Shown piece after piece: positions 45,425 through 55,297 of a stretch of 64,000 bases of DNA. Source of the DNA: Oceanibaculum indicum P24. Lineage in GTDB: Bacteria > Pseudomonadota > Alphaproteobacteria > Oceanibaculales > Oceanibaculaceae. A program made the translations under genes and the position numbers. A model generated the notes under the pieces. That model did no database searches and was not told the DNA's origin. It worked only from the letters and a program-made list of their open reading frames with translations. Numbering within the stretch: position 1 is the stretch's first letter; each line of letters starts with the position of its first letter. The DNA lies in the NCBI RefSeq assembly GCF_000299935.1, contig NZ_AMRL01000017.1, positions 1 to 64,000 of the forward strand, written 5' to 3'.

Positions 45425-46765
45425 ATGCCAATCGAGAAGATCAACCGACGCTTGTTCCTGCAACGCACCAGCCTTGTCGGTGCCGGCCTTGCGATGCCCA
45501 TGATTCTGTCGGGTGCCGCGCGTGCTCAGAGCTTCTGCAACAGCCCGACCGGCTCCAAGGTGGTGTTCGGCTTCAACTGTCCGCAGACCGGCCCCTATGC
45601 CGAAGAGGGCAAGGACCAGCTGAAGGCCTACCAGCTTGCCGTGAAGCATATTAACGGCGAGGGTGATGGCGGCATGCTGAACACCTTCAAGGGCACCGCG
45701 CTGAAGGGCAACGGCGTCCTGGGCAAGAAGGTCGAATACGTCACCGGCGACACGCAGACCAAGAGTGACGCGGCGCGCGCCTCGGCAACCCGCATGATCG
45801 AGCGCGACGGCGCCATCATGATCTCCGGCGGTTCCTCGTCGGGCGTTGCCGTTGCGGTGCAGTCGCTGTGCCAGGACATGGGCATCATCTTCATGTCCGG
45901 CCTGACGCATTCCAACGACACCACCGGCAAGGACAAGAAGAAGAACGGCTTCCGGCACTTCTTCAACGCCTACATGTCGGGTGTGGCCATCGCGCCAGTG
46001 CTTGGCGAGGCCTATGGCAAGGACCGCCGCGCCTATCACCTCACCGCCGACTACACCTGGGGCTGGACCCAGGAAGAATCGATCAAGAACGCGACAGAGG
46101 GTCTTGGCTGGGAGACGGTGCAGACCGTTCGCACGCCGGTCGGTGCTGCCGACTTCTCGCAGTACATCACGCCGGTCCTGAACTCCGGCGCCGATGTGCT
46201 GATCCTCAATCACTATGGCAACGACATGGTGAACTCGCTGCGCCAGGCGGTTCAGTTCGGGCTGCGCGACAAGCAGGTCAACGGCAAGAATTTCGAGATT
46301 GTCGTGCCGCTGTTCTCCGAGCTGATGGCGCAGGGCGCCGGCGATGCCATCAAGGGCATCTACGGCACCGCCAACTGGGACTGGAAGCTGCAGAACGAAG
46401 GCACCAAGGCGTTCACGAAATCCTTCGGCGAGGCCTATGGAACCCCGCCGTCGCAGGCCGCGCAGACCGGTTATGTGCAGGCCCTGCTCTATGCCGATGC
46501 CTGCGAGCGCGCCGGAACCTTCAATCCGGAAGGCGTCGTCAAGGCGCTGGAGGATTTCGAGTTCGACGGTCTCGGCAACGGGCCGACGCTCTATCGCGGC
46601 TCCGACCATCAGTGCTTCAAGCCGGTGCTGGTCGTGCAGGGTAAGGAGAACCCGAAGGACAAGTACGATCTGCTGCAGGTCGTGAAAGAGGTCCCGACCA
46701 AGACTGTCACCTATGACCCATCGATCTTTGGCGGAGAATTGGGCCCGGTCAGCACTAAGTGCTGA
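45425..46765 (+). CDS. Liv-type ABC importer substrate-binding protein
   Basis: The 446-residue protein has a Tat-style signal, NRRLFLQRTSLVGAGLAMP, with cleavage near AARAQSF. The mature domain belongs to the periplasmic-binding type I group that binds branched-chain amino acids, amides or carboxylates: FGFNCPQTGPYAEEGKDQLK near residue 45 and GGSSSGVAVAVQSLCQD near 130. It starts behind GGGAGGAAAAAAG. The ligand is uncertain; the ScfR-type neighbour suggests an organic acid or amide. Confidence 0.93.
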   Translation: MPIEKINRRLFLQRTSLVGAGLAMPMILSGAARAQSFCNSPTGSKVVFGFNCPQTGPYAEEGKDQLKAYQLAVKHINGEGDGGMLNTFKGTALKGNGVLGKKVEYVTGDTQTKSDAARASATRMIERDGAIMISGGSSSGVAVAVQSLCQDMGIIFMSGLTHSNDTTGKDKKKNGFRHFFNAYMSGVAIAPVLGEAYGKDRRAYHLTADYTWGWTQEESIKNATEGLGWETVQTVRTPVGAADFSQYITPVLNSGADVLILNHYGNDMVNSLRQAVQFGLRDKQVNGKNFEIVVPLFSELMAQGAGDAIKGIYGTANWDWKLQNEGTKAFTKSFGEAYGTPPSQAAQTGYVQALLYADACERAGTFNPEGVVKALEDFEFDGLGNGPTLYRGSDHQCFKPVLVVQGKENPKDKYDLLQVVKEVPTKTVTYDPSIFGGELGPVSTKC

Positions 46766-46842
46766 TCGGCTGACCCTGGCGGCCGGCCTCCGGGGGGGCC
46801 GGTCGCCGTCTCGCTTGAGGCATCGTTTCTCTACCGGAGCGG

Positions 46843-47874
46843 ATGGGGCTCATGGACCAAATTTTTCTGCAATTGCTCAACGGACTCGACAAGGGTGCGG
46901 CCTATGCGCTGATCGCGCTTGGCCTGACGCTCGTCTTCGGCACGCTCGGCATCGTCAATTTCGCGCATGGCGCGCTGTTCATGATCGGCGCCTTCTGTGC
47001 CGTCGTCTTCAGCCGTCTGCTCAAGCTCGAGACCGTGACCATCGACCCCGACCGGCTGACCCCGTGGGGGTCGCCGATGGAGGTGCGCACGCCGCTTGTC
47101 CAGGCATGGCTCGGTGATTTCGGCGCCATCCTGGTGCAATGGTCGGTGCCGCTTTCGATCCTGTTTGCCATTCCGGTTATGCTGATTGTCGGCATCGCCA
47201 TGGAGCGCGGGCTCATCCGCCACTTCTACAAGCGCGCCCATGCGGACCAGATCCTGGTCACCTTCGGGCTGGCGATTGTCCTGCAGGAAATCGTGAAGGC
47301 GAATTTCGGCGCCAACCCGATACCGACAAGTGCGCCGGCCGCTTTGGCGGGCAGTGTCGATGTTGGCGGATGGATCGGCCTCAGCGGCATCTTCTATCCC
47401 TGGTGGCGACTGGTCTATCTGGGCTTCGCGCTTGCCGTCATGGGGATGGTGATCGCGTTCCTGCGCTATACGACCTATGGCATGGTGGTGCGCGCGGGCA
47501 TGGAAGACCGGCAGACTGTCGGCTTCCTGGGCATCGACATCCAGAAGCGCTTCACGGTCGTGTTCGGCATTGCCGCCGTGGTCGCCGGAATCGCCGGCGT
47601 CATGTACACGCCCATTGTCTCGCCCAACTACCATATCGGCATGGACTTCCTGGTCCTGTCCTTCGTGGTGGTCGTCGTTGGCGGCATGGGCTCGGTGAGT
47701 GGCGCTGTCCTTGCCGGCTTCCTGCTCGGAGTCCTGCAAAGCTTCGCCTCGATGAACGAGGTCAACAGCATCCTGCCTGGCATCGACCAGGTCATCATAT
47801 ATCTCGTCGCCGTCGTCGTGCTGCTGGTCATGCCGCGCGGCCTGATGGGGCGCAAAGGCGTGATGGAGAACTGA
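46843..47874 (+). CDS. livH: Liv-type ABC permease LivH
   Basis: The 343-residue membrane protein has about eight hydrophobic segments. Markers are [20 protein letters not shown] near residue 18, [14 protein letters not shown] near 45 and [19 protein letters not shown] near 285. It is one of two permease subunits of the importer. A second in-frame ATG at 46852 is possible. livM begins immediately downstream. Confidence 0.94.
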   Translation: MGLMDQIFLQLLNGLDKGAAYALIALGLTLVFGTLGIVNFAHGALFMIGAFCAVVFSRLLKLETVTIDPDRLTPWGSPMEVRTPLVQAWLGDFGAILVQWSVPLSILFAIPVMLIVGIAMERGLIRHFYKRAHADQILVTFGLAIVLQEIVKANFGANPIPTSAPAALAGSVDVGGWIGLSGIFYPWWRLVYLGFALAVMGMVIAFLRYTTYGMVVRAGMEDRQTVGFLGIDIQKRFTVVFGIAAVVAGIAGVMYTPIVSPNYHIGMDFLVLSFVVVVVGGMGSVSGAVLAGFLLGVLQSFASMNEVNSILPGIDQVIIYLVAVVVLLVMPRGLMGRKGVMEN

Positions 47875-47875
47875 C

Positions 47876-49015
47876 ATGAACGCCTTGCGCAACGACCTCG
47901 TCTATCTCGTGGTGTTCGCTGCGGCGGTGCTGACCATGCCGATCTGGCTGGCCCCTTTCGGCGCGGCCTACCCCGACCTGATGCAGAAATTCGCGATCTA
48001 CGGCATCTTCGCCATCGGCTTCAACATCCTGTTCGGCATGACCGGCTACCTGTCGTTCGGGCACGCCGCCTTCCTGGGCGTCGGTTCCTATGCGGCGGTG
48101 TGGTCGTTCAAGCTGCTGACCATGAACGTCATTCCGGCGCTGGCGCTGGCGATCCTGATCTCCGGCCTGTTTGCCGCCGCCATCGGCTATATCAGCCTGC
48201 GGCGGTCCGGCATCTATTTCTCGATCCTGACGCTCGCCTTCGCGCAGATGTCGTACAACCTCGCCTATTCGGTGTTCACGCCGATCACGAACGGCGAGAC
48301 GGGATTGCAGCTCGCCCTCAACGACCCGCGGGTCATCGACCGTGCCTTCTTCACCGATGTGCCGGGCATCCCCCGTCCCAACCTGTTCGGGCTCGAACTC
48401 GGCGGCCTTGAAGCCTTCTACCTGTGCGCGGTGGTCCTGATCCTGTGTTTCTTCGTGGCGATGCGGATCGACCGGTCGCCATTCGGGATGATGCTGAAGG
48501 CCATCAAGTCGAACCAGACCCGGATGGCCTACACCGGCTTCAACACCCGTCCCTATACGCTGGCGGCCTTCGTTATTTCAGGCATTTACGCTGGCATTGC
48601 CGGCGGCCTGCTGGCGGTGACGGACCCGCTTGCCGGTGCCGAGCGCATGCAGTGGACCGCCTCGGGCGAGGTCGTGCTGATGACCATCCTTGGCGGTGTC
48701 GGCACCCTCGTCGGCCCTGTCATCGGTGCGGCGGTGATCAAATATTTCGAGAACATCTTCTCGGCCTTCCACAAGGCACGGCTGGAAGACATCTTCTCGT
48801 TCCTGCCCGATGGGCTGGAGGATTTCGTGGTCTCGGTCGTCTCTCCCTTCGTCGGCGAGGGCTGGCACCTGACGCTCGGCCTCATCTTCATGCTGATCGT
48901 CATTTTCCTGCCGGGCGGCCTGATGGAGGGCGCGCGCCGGATCAGGGCGCGCATCGGCAAGGGGCGCGGCACGGGAAGCAAGGCGCCCTCGGGCAATCCG
49001 GCACCGGCGGAATAG
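47876..49015 (+). CDS. livM: Liv-type ABC permease LivM
   Basis: The 379-residue permease has roughly ten hydrophobic segments. [20 protein letters not shown] near residue 58, SRIAYTGFNT-like [19 protein letters not shown] near 215 and [20 protein letters not shown] near 270 match LivM. The C-terminus is a basic tail ([13 protein letters not shown]). It starts one base after livH ends and leads into livG after 10 bases. Confidence 0.94.
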   Translation: MNALRNDLVYLVVFAAAVLTMPIWLAPFGAAYPDLMQKFAIYGIFAIGFNILFGMTGYLSFGHAAFLGVGSYAAVWSFKLLTMNVIPALALAILISGLFAAAIGYISLRRSGIYFSILTLAFAQMSYNLAYSVFTPITNGETGLQLALNDPRVIDRAFFTDVPGIPRPNLFGLELGGLEAFYLCAVVLILCFFVAMRIDRSPFGMMLKAIKSNQTRMAYTGFNTRPYTLAAFVISGIYAGIAGGLLAVTDPLAGAERMQWTASGEVVLMTILGGVGTLVGPVIGAAVIKYFENIFSAFHKARLEDIFSFLPDGLEDFVVSVVSPFVGEGWHLTLGLIFMLIVIFLPGGLMEGARRIRARIGKGRGTGSKAPSGNPAPAE

Positions 49016-49025
49016 GAGGGACAAG

Positions 49026-49784
49026 ATGACAAATGCGGTGCTGCATGTCGCGGACGTGCACAAAAGCTTCGGCGGTCTGCGGGCCCTGTCCGACATCGAT
49101 CTGCAGATCGTCGAGGGGACGACCCATGCGATCATCGGCCCCAACGGCGCCGGTAAATCGACATTGCTGAACGTGTGTATCGGGCGTATCGCGCCCGATA
49201 CAGGGGCCGTGGTCTTCGATGGGGAGGTCATCACGGGCAAGCGCCCGCACGAGATCAACCAGATGGGAATCGTGCGGGTGTTTCAGACGCCGGAGATATT
49301 TCCGGACCTGACGCTGCTCCAGAACGTCATGGTGCCGGCTTTCGCCAAGCGCGACGGCGCGTTCAGGCTCAATGCCTTCCGGGGAACCGATGGCGAGACG
49401 GAAATCCGCGAGGAGGCGGAGCACTGGCTCGCCGATGTCGGGCTCGCCGGATACAAGGACACGCAGGCGGCGAGCCTGTCGCGCGGCGACAAGCGCCGGC
49501 TGGAGCTGGCCATGGGGCTTGTGCAGCGCCCGCGGCTGCTTCTGCTGGACGAGCCGACGGCCGGCATGTCGCGCCACGATACCAACTCCACCATCGACCT
49601 TCTGAAGAAGATCAAGGCGCGCGGCATGACCAAGGTCATCATCGAGCACGACATGCATGTCGTGTTTTCGCTGGCTGACCGCGTCACTGTGCTCGCCCAG
49701 GGGCGGATCATCGCCGATGGCACGCCGGAAGAGGTCAGGCGCAGCGCGGTCGTGCAGGAAGCCTATCTGGGAGGTGCGCATTGA
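49026..49784 (+). CDS. livG: Liv-type ABC ATPase LivG
   Basis: The 252-residue ATPase has Walker A GPNGAGKSTLLNV near residue 38, VFQTPEIFPDLTLLQNVM near residue 85, the signature SLSRGDKRRLELAMGL near 155 (LSRGD in place of LSGGQ), Walker B LLLLDEPTAGM near 175, and switch His in IIEHDMHV near 207. Its TGA overlaps the ATG of livF. Confidence 0.95.
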   Translation: MTNAVLHVADVHKSFGGLRALSDIDLQIVEGTTHAIIGPNGAGKSTLLNVCIGRIAPDTGAVVFDGEVITGKRPHEINQMGIVRVFQTPEIFPDLTLLQNVMVPAFAKRDGAFRLNAFRGTDGETEIREEAEHWLADVGLAGYKDTQAASLSRGDKRRLELAMGLVQRPRLLLLDEPTAGMSRHDTNSTIDLLKKIKARGMTKVIIEHDMHVVFSLADRVTVLAQGRIIADGTPEEVRRSAVVQEAYLGGAH

Positions 49785-50530
49785 TGAACGCCGTGACTAT
49801 GCCAAGGGCTGAGAGCGCAACCGACGCTCCCTTCTTCAGTGTCCGGGATATCCACGCCTATTACGGCGAGAGCTATATCGTCCAGGGTGTCAGCTTCGAT
49901 ATCGCGGAAGGCGATATCGTGGCGCTGCTCGGCCGCAACGGGGCGGGCAAGACATCGACGCTGCGCACGCTGGCGCGGGCACAGGACCCGCAGCTCAAAA
50001 GCGGCGAGATCTGGCTTGGCGATCTTGCCGTGCATACGCTGAAGGATTATCAGGCGTCGCAATCCGGCATCCAGTTCGTGCAGGAAGACCGGCGCATCAT
50101 TCCGGGCCTTACCGTCGAGGAGAATCTTCAGCTCTCGCAGATCGCCGAGCCGAAAGGCTGGCCGCTGGAGAAGATCTATGAATATTTCCCGCGCCTGGCG
50201 GAACGGCGCAAGCAGGAGGGGGTAACGCTTTCCGGCGGCGAGCAGCAGATGCTTGCCGTGGCGCGCGCGCTGGCCCGCGATATCCGGCTGCTGTTGCTCG
50301 ATGAGCCTTATGAAGGGCTGGCGCCGGTCATTGTGCGGGAGATCGAAAAGATCGTCGCCCAGATCAAGGAACTCGGCATCACCACCATCATCGTCGAGCA
50401 GAATGCGGTGGCCGCCCTCGAACTCGCCAATCGCGCGCTGATTCTCGATATGGGGCAGATCGTGTTCGACGGAACCGCCAAATCGGTGCTGGAAAGCCCG
50501 GAGTTGCGGAACGAATACCTCGCCATCTGA
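49784..50530 (+). CDS. livF: Liv-type ABC ATPase LivF
   Basis: The 248-residue ATPase has Walker A GRNGAGKTSTLRTL near residue 45, QEDRRIIPGLTVEENL near residue 95, the signature LSGGEQQMLAVARAL near residue 145 and Walker B LLLLDEPYEGL near 165. ATG 49784 overlaps the livG stop (TGATG); an in-frame TTG at 49781 exists but is unlikely. It is the last gene of the importer. No clear terminator follows. Confidence 0.95.
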   Translation: MNAVTMPRAESATDAPFFSVRDIHAYYGESYIVQGVSFDIAEGDIVALLGRNGAGKTSTLRTLARAQDPQLKSGEIWLGDLAVHTLKDYQASQSGIQFVQEDRRIIPGLTVEENLQLSQIAEPKGWPLEKIYEYFPRLAERRKQEGVTLSGGEQQMLAVARALARDIRLLLLDEPYEGLAPVIVREIEKIVAQIKELGITTIIVEQNAVAALELANRALILDMGQIVFDGTAKSVLESPELRNEYLAI

Positions 50531-50568
50531 GGCCGGCCCAGGATCCGGCTCGGAATTGGCCGACGCGG

Positions 50569-51795
50569 TTATATTCCGGCCAGCAGCGGCTGCAGGGCGG
50601 CCCAGGCAGTTTCCGGCCGGGCGCCGATGCGCGTCGCGGTTTCCTGCGCGCGACGGAAAGCCTGACGGTCGGACATCAGCCTTGGCAGGGTTTCGCGCAG
50701 ACTTTCATCCCGGGCGTTCTCGCCAATCCGGAAGCAGCCGGGCAGAGTCTCCAGCGCGCGCTTCGCGTTGCAGCTCTGCTCGCGATGGCGGGGCAGCAGC
50801 AGCTGCATCCGCCCCAAAGTGGCGCCGTCAGTCAGCGAGCCGATGCCGCCATGGTGGATGAACAGGCTGGCCGGGGCCAGCGCCTCGCGGATTGGAGGCG
50901 GCGTCCCGTGCAGCCGGATGCCGGCCGCCTTCAGCTCCCCCGCCAGCGCGTCCGCCCGGCCCGGCGGAATGTCGCGCAGGAACAGCGCGCCGGGCATGCG
51001 GGTGTCGATCAGCGCCTTCACGATGCGTCGCGCCAGCGGATGGCTGAGGCGCAGATAGCCGAAGAAGCGCGGCGCATCCGGCCTTGGCAAGGGGGTGTCC
51101 GGGTGCTCCCACGGGCCGGCGGCGGGCTGCGGCCGCCAGTCGGCATAGATGTCCAGTTCCGGCGGTATGGAGACCACCCCGCCGATACCATTGATGATCT
51201 CCGGCAGGTTCTCCGGCAGGGGTTGCCCGCGTGCCGCCTGTACGGCACGGGCATTGGCCAGCAGGTCAGCCGGTGGCCAGACATCCGGCACTTTTCCCCC
51301 AAGCGGCGGAAAGCCGCCCTCCGGCAGGGCAGGTGGTACGACGAAGCCGTCGCCGATGGGGATCAGCGGAATTCGGCGGAAGGCGGCCAGCGACAGCAGC
51401 GGCGCATAGTCGGCGATGATCGCCGCAGGCTTGAGCCGCGCCAGGATGGACTCCCATGCGGCAAGGCTGGCGGCCAGCCGGTCGCGGTCGGCATAGCCGC
51501 AGATGCCCATGACATCGGCATAGCTGGCGGCGCGGAATGGCGGTGTGCCGGTGAAGCAGGATTCGTGCTGCGGCGCCGGGAACAGCTCTATCCCCTCGGC
51601 CTCATATGCACTCCGCAAGGTTTCCGGGTCGCGCGCGGCGACAGCCGGGCGCCAGCCTGTCTGGCGCAGCTGCCGGGCGATCAACAGCAGGCGCGTCGCA
51701 TGGGCGAAACCCTCGCCAACTTCCCAGGTGAGCAAGATGGTACGGCCCCTGCCGGAAGTATCCTCGACGCGCTCAGGGGGATGGGTTGACGGCAT
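50569..51795 (-). CDS. GT-B-fold glycosyltransferase-like protein (GT1/MurG-like)
   Basis: The 408-residue protein begins with a Rossmann-type strand and Gly-rich loop (TILLTWEVGEGFAHATRLL, residues 19-37), as in MurG and UDP-glycosyltransferases. The C-terminal part has SLFIHHGGIGSLTDGATLG near residue 310, the nucleotide-sugar-binding signature with HHGGIGS, and LPRHREQSCNAKRALE. Donor and acceptor are unknown. It lies upstream and divergent from the large RTX protein, separated by an AT-rich region. Confidence 0.85.
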   Translation of the reverse strand: MPSTHPPERVEDTSGRGRTILLTWEVGEGFAHATRLLLIARQLRQTGWRPAVAARDPETLRSAYEAEGIELFPAPQHESCFTGTPPFRAASYADVMGICGYADRDRLAASLAAWESILARLKPAAIIADYAPLLSLAAFRRIPLIPIGDGFVVPPALPEGGFPPLGGKVPDVWPPADLLANARAVQAARGQPLPENLPEIINGIGGVVSIPPELDIYADWRPQPAAGPWEHPDTPLPRPDAPRFFGYLRLSHPLARRIVKALIDTRMPGALFLRDIPPGRADALAGELKAAGIRLHGTPPPIREALAPASLFIHHGGIGSLTDGATLGRMQLLLPRHREQSCNAKRALETLPGCFRIGENARDESLRETLPRLMSDRQAFRRAQETATRIGARPETAWAALQPLLAGI

Positions 51796-52150
51796 ACATG
51801 TTTACCAGGTGCAGGGCGGAACGAGGCGAGAATAAAGCAGCCTGTCCGGAAAGGAACGTCAAAGCGCGATTCTTGCCCTGTGCTGGCTCTGTGTCGGGCG
51901 GGACTGGCCGGCAGGGTAGAGATCATTGTGTAGACTAAAAGATGGAACAGCTAATATTCCATATTAATGGAATTTAAATCAATAATATATATGGTATTCA
52001 AGTAGGCTATATATGCATTTCTGTTCAGATTAATCGCTGTTTCTCTTTATATTATCAAATGATCACGTTTCGATTCTCGAAAAAATAAATGAAATTTTAA
52101 TAATCGCCGGCTAGCTTCATCCAACTTTCAACCTGTCGTTTGGGGATAGA
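51796..52150. promoter_or_regulatory. AT-rich intergenic region before the RTX protein
   Basis: About 355 bases separate the divergent glycosyltransferase-like and RTX genes. From about 51930 to 52110 the sequence is strongly AT-rich (runs such as AATATATATGG, TTTATATTATC and AAAAAATAAATG) in an otherwise GC-rich window. It contains the palindrome ATTCCAT-ATTA-ATGGAAT near 51956-51974. It probably carries the RTX promoter and may be a target for a nucleoid silencer such as MucR. No gene was seen here. Confidence 0.6.
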
Positions 52151-55100
52151 GTGGTGAGCAGCCTGATTTTTGTCGATTCGCGCGTACCGCAGATCGAAAC
52201 CCTGTTGCGGCACCTGCCGCACGGTGCGCTGGTGTCGCGGATCGGTGCGCAGGAAGACGCGCTGTCCCATATTGCCGCCCGGCTGTCTGGCGCGGCAGAC
52301 ATTACTGATCTTCTGCTGGTCGCGCATGGCGCGCCGGGCACTCTGTATCTGGGTGCAACTCCACTGACGGCGGACCTGCTCGACGCGCGCGCGGATACGC
52401 TGGCTACCATCGGTGCCGCGCTGGCGCCGGACGGGCTGATCTCGCTCTATGGCTGCCGCGTCGCGGCGGATGTCGAGGGTGAAGCCCTGCTGGACCAGCT
52501 GGAGGAACTGACCGGCCGTACTGTCGCCGCCACGGACAGCCTCGTCGGCCATGCCGATCTCGGCGGCGACTGGACGCTGTTCCGCCGCGATCTCGGCCAG
52601 CCCGTCCCGATGCCCTTCGCCGCCGGACTGGCCGGTGAGTTCCGCGCCGTGCTGGCCGCGCCGACGGTGACGTCCGGCGAGGGAGGCAGTTTCGCGGAAA
52701 ACAGCTTCGGTACGGTCTACACCGTAACCGCCACCGATCCGGAGAACGATACGCTTACCTTCGCCATTTCGGGCGGTGCGGATGCGGCGCTGTTCAACAT
52801 CGACAGCAAGACCGGTGCGATCACCTTCAAGACGATGCCGGATTTCGAGAACCCGACCGACAATGGCGCTAACAACGTCTATGACATCGAGGTCACGGCC
52901 TCGGACGGCACCCTGACCAGCACGGCGCTGGCCGTTGCCATCACCATCACGGATGTGAACGACGAGGTGCTGACCACCGGGAATGACACGCCGGCCTTGA
53001 CCAATGGCGACGATGTCATCGTCGCGGCCATCGGCAACTCGGTGAATGCGGGTGATGTCATCGATGGCGAGGGTGGCAACGACACGCTGGTCATCACGGC
53101 ATCGCATGACGTTAGCTTCAATGCCACGACGCTGACCAATGTCGAGAAAATCACGATCGGGCACACTACTGGAAGCGTCAAAATCTACACTCATGACGCG
53201 ACGGTAGCGTCGGGTCAGACCATGACCGTGGATGGGTCCGCCGCGACGGCGTCCATTATATGGGAAGGCGGTCTGGAGACGGACGGCACTTTCAATCTTA
53301 CAGGCGGCTCTGCCAATGACACGCTGCGGGGGGGCACTGGCGCCGACATCATCTATGGCGGCTTGGGCAATGACACGCTGTATGGCGGCTCAAACATCAC
53401 CGATGCCGGCAATGACACGCTGTATGGCGGTGTGGGGAATGATTTCCTCTACGCCTTCAATGGCAACGACATTCTTTTTGGCGAGGCCGGTAATGACGGG
53501 CTGAGCGCCGGCGACGGCAACGACACCATCTATGGCGGTGACGGCAACGACACCACCATCGGTGGCAATGGTGACGATCTGGAGTATGGCGGCGCCGGCA
53601 ATGACTGGATGTGGGGTCAGAACGATAACGACACGCTCTATGGCGGTGACGGCAGTGACACGCTGTCGGGCGATGCCGGCAACGATCTGCTGTTTGGTGA
53701 GGATGGTAACGATGTCCTCTCGGGGTTCGGCGATAATGATACGCTCTGGGGTGGCGCTGGCGACGATACCCTGCGCGGTGGTGATGGAACCGACGAACAA
53801 CATGGTGGTGCCGGCAACGATGTCTTCACAGGCACTGCCGCGGAATTTAACGGCGATACCATTGCCGATTTCGCCTTGGGCGACAGCATCATCGTTACCA
53901 GCACGGATCTGACCGCGCTGAACGGCAATGCGGCCAGCGGCACCATCGAGCTGGGCGGCGGCAACAGCCTGACCCTGACCGGTATTTCCTCGGCCAGCGG
54001 CACCTTCAAGGTTGTGCTTGATGGCAGCCAGTCGACGATTACGCTGGTCGCGCCGGTAGCTACCGAGACGCCTGTGAATCCCGTTATCGTCACACCCACG
54101 ACGCCGACAATTCCCACAACACCGGGAACTGACGGTGCCAGCAACAAGGCGGAGACGATCACCAATACCGGCAACACGCCCGGCGTGGCGGCGCTCGTTC
54201 AGAATTCCAACAATAATGGCAATGTGGTGAATGCGACCGTGCCAGGGAATACGAGCGTTGTCTCGGAAGGCCCGGCGCAGGCGCAGACCAAGACCGATGC
54301 CCTGACCAGCCTGGTGACCTCGATCCAGACCCGTGGCTCCACATCGGAGACCCAGCTTGTCGGCGGGGCGCAGAGTTTCCTGACCAATCTGGCGCAGACC
54401 ACGACGCTGGACGTGCGGACCATCGTTCCGACGACGACGGATTCCAAGCTGTCCACGGCCATTGTCATTACCGGCTCGACCGGGACCAGCCAGTCTGAAG
54501 CCTTCGTCATCGATATGCGCAGCCTGCCCACGGGCTCCTATCTGCGCCTCGACAATATCGAGTTCGCCTCGGTCATGGGGGCGACCACCGTCAATGGCGG
54601 CGCCGGCCAGAACTATGTCGTCGCGGACGAGGCCAGCCAGTACATCATGCTGGGTGAGGATGACGACTATATCGACGGCGGTGCCGGCGATGACACGGTC
54701 GGGTCCGCCGATGGCAATGACACGCTGCTGGGCGGCGCCGGCAATGACTCGGTGTTCGGCGGTCAGGGCGACGACAGTCTCGACGGTGGTGACGGCTATG
54801 ACACGCTGGACCTGACCGGCGGCGGCGCGAACATCGCGCAGGGCGGCCTGAATGGCGACACCATCCTGGGTGGTGCCGGCGACGATCAGATGCGTGGCGG
54901 CAAGGGCCACGATTCCATCACCGGCGGCGCCGGCGATGACGTGATCTACAGCGGCCAGGGCAATGACACGCTGACCGGCGGCGACGGCGCGGACCTGTTC
55001 GTGCTGAAGGGGTTCGATCCGAACTACGGCAACGCCGTGCTGACGCCGACCATCACCGACTTCCAGCAGGGCACCGACCGCCTCGCAGTGGAGAATGCGA

Positions 55101-55243
55101 CGCTGGCCGAGCTTCAGGCGGCGATTGCCAGCCAGACGGTAACGGAGACCGGCGTGGTGATCCAGGTGGCGGGGGCGACCCTCACCTTCCTCGGCATCAG
55201 CGCCCTCACCGCGGCCGATATCGACAGCGCCTTCTACGCCTGA
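52151..55243 (+). CDS. DUF4347/cadherin-like/RTX calcium-binding surface or secreted protein
   Basis: The 1030-residue protein begins with a DUF4347 domain (residues about 4-165: DLLLVAHGAPGTLYL, LISLYGCRVAADVEG, GDWTLFRRDLG). A cadherin-like beta domain is near 170-270. RTX nonapeptides of GGxGxDxLx type cover about residues 385-565 and 835-950. Between them is a Thr/Pro/Val-rich stretch. RTX proteins bind calcium and are usually exported by a type I system; no such genes are in the window. The start is GTG 52151 or GTG 52154. No N-terminal signal peptide is seen. Confidence 0.9.
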   Translation: MVSSLIFVDSRVPQIETLLRHLPHGALVSRIGAQEDALSHIAARLSGAADITDLLLVAHGAPGTLYLGATPLTADLLDARADTLATIGAALAPDGLISLYGCRVAADVEGEALLDQLEELTGRTVAATDSLVGHADLGGDWTLFRRDLGQPVPMPFAAGLAGEFRAVLAAPTVTSGEGGSFAENSFGTVYTVTATDPENDTLTFAISGGADAALFNIDSKTGAITFKTMPDFENPTDNGANNVYDIEVTASDGTLTSTALAVAITITDVNDEVLTTGNDTPALTNGDDVIVAAIGNSVNAGDVIDGEGGNDTLVITASHDVSFNATTLTNVEKITIGHTTGSVKIYTHDATVASGQTMTVDGSAATASIIWEGGLETDGTFNLTGGSANDTLRGGTGADIIYGGLGNDTLYGGSNITDAGNDTLYGGVGNDFLYAFNGNDILFGEAGNDGLSAGDGNDTIYGGDGNDTTIGGNGDDLEYGGAGNDWMWGQNDNDTLYGGDGSDTLSGDAGNDLLFGEDGNDVLSGFGDNDTLWGGAGDDTLRGGDGTDEQHGGAGNDVFTGTAAEFNGDTIADFALGDSIIVTSTDLTALNGNAASGTIELGGGNSLTLTGISSASGTFKVVLDGSQSTITLVAPVATETPVNPVIVTPTTPTIPTTPGTDGASNKAETITNTGNTPGVAALVQNSNNNGNVVNATVPGNTSVVSEGPAQAQTKTDALTSLVTSIQTRGSTSETQLVGGAQSFLTNLAQTTTLDVRTIVPTTTDSKLSTAIVITGSTGTSQSEAFVIDMRSLPTGSYLRLDNIEFASVMGATTVNGGAGQNYVVADEASQYIMLGEDDDYIDGGAGDDTVGSADGNDTLLGGAGNDSVFGGQGDDSLDGGDGYDTLDLTGGGANIAQGGLNGDTILGGAGDDQMRGGKGHDSITGGAGDDVIYSGQGNDTLTGGDGADLFVLKGFDPNYGNAVLTPTITDFQQGTDRLAVENATLAELQAAIASQTVTETGVVIQVAGATLTFLGISALTAADIDSAFYA

Positions 55244-55266
55244 CCGGCAGGCGGCATGCCAGAGAC

Positions 55267-55297
55267 AAAAAGCCTCCCTTCGGGGAGGCTTTTTTTA
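55267..55297. terminator. Bidirectional terminator between the RTX gene and the TPR glycosyltransferase gene
   Basis: AAAAAGCCTCCC pairs with GGGAGGCTTTTT around a TTCG loop, with A and T runs on either side, so it can work on both strands. The stop codon of the convergent glycosyltransferase-like gene lies inside its T run. Confidence 0.9.

Noticed and set aside
53300-55000. Tandem repeats that could be mistaken for a CRISPR array
   Set aside because: They are in-frame 27-base units encoding GGxGxDxLx RTX nonapeptides inside one protein, with diverged DNA and no spacers.
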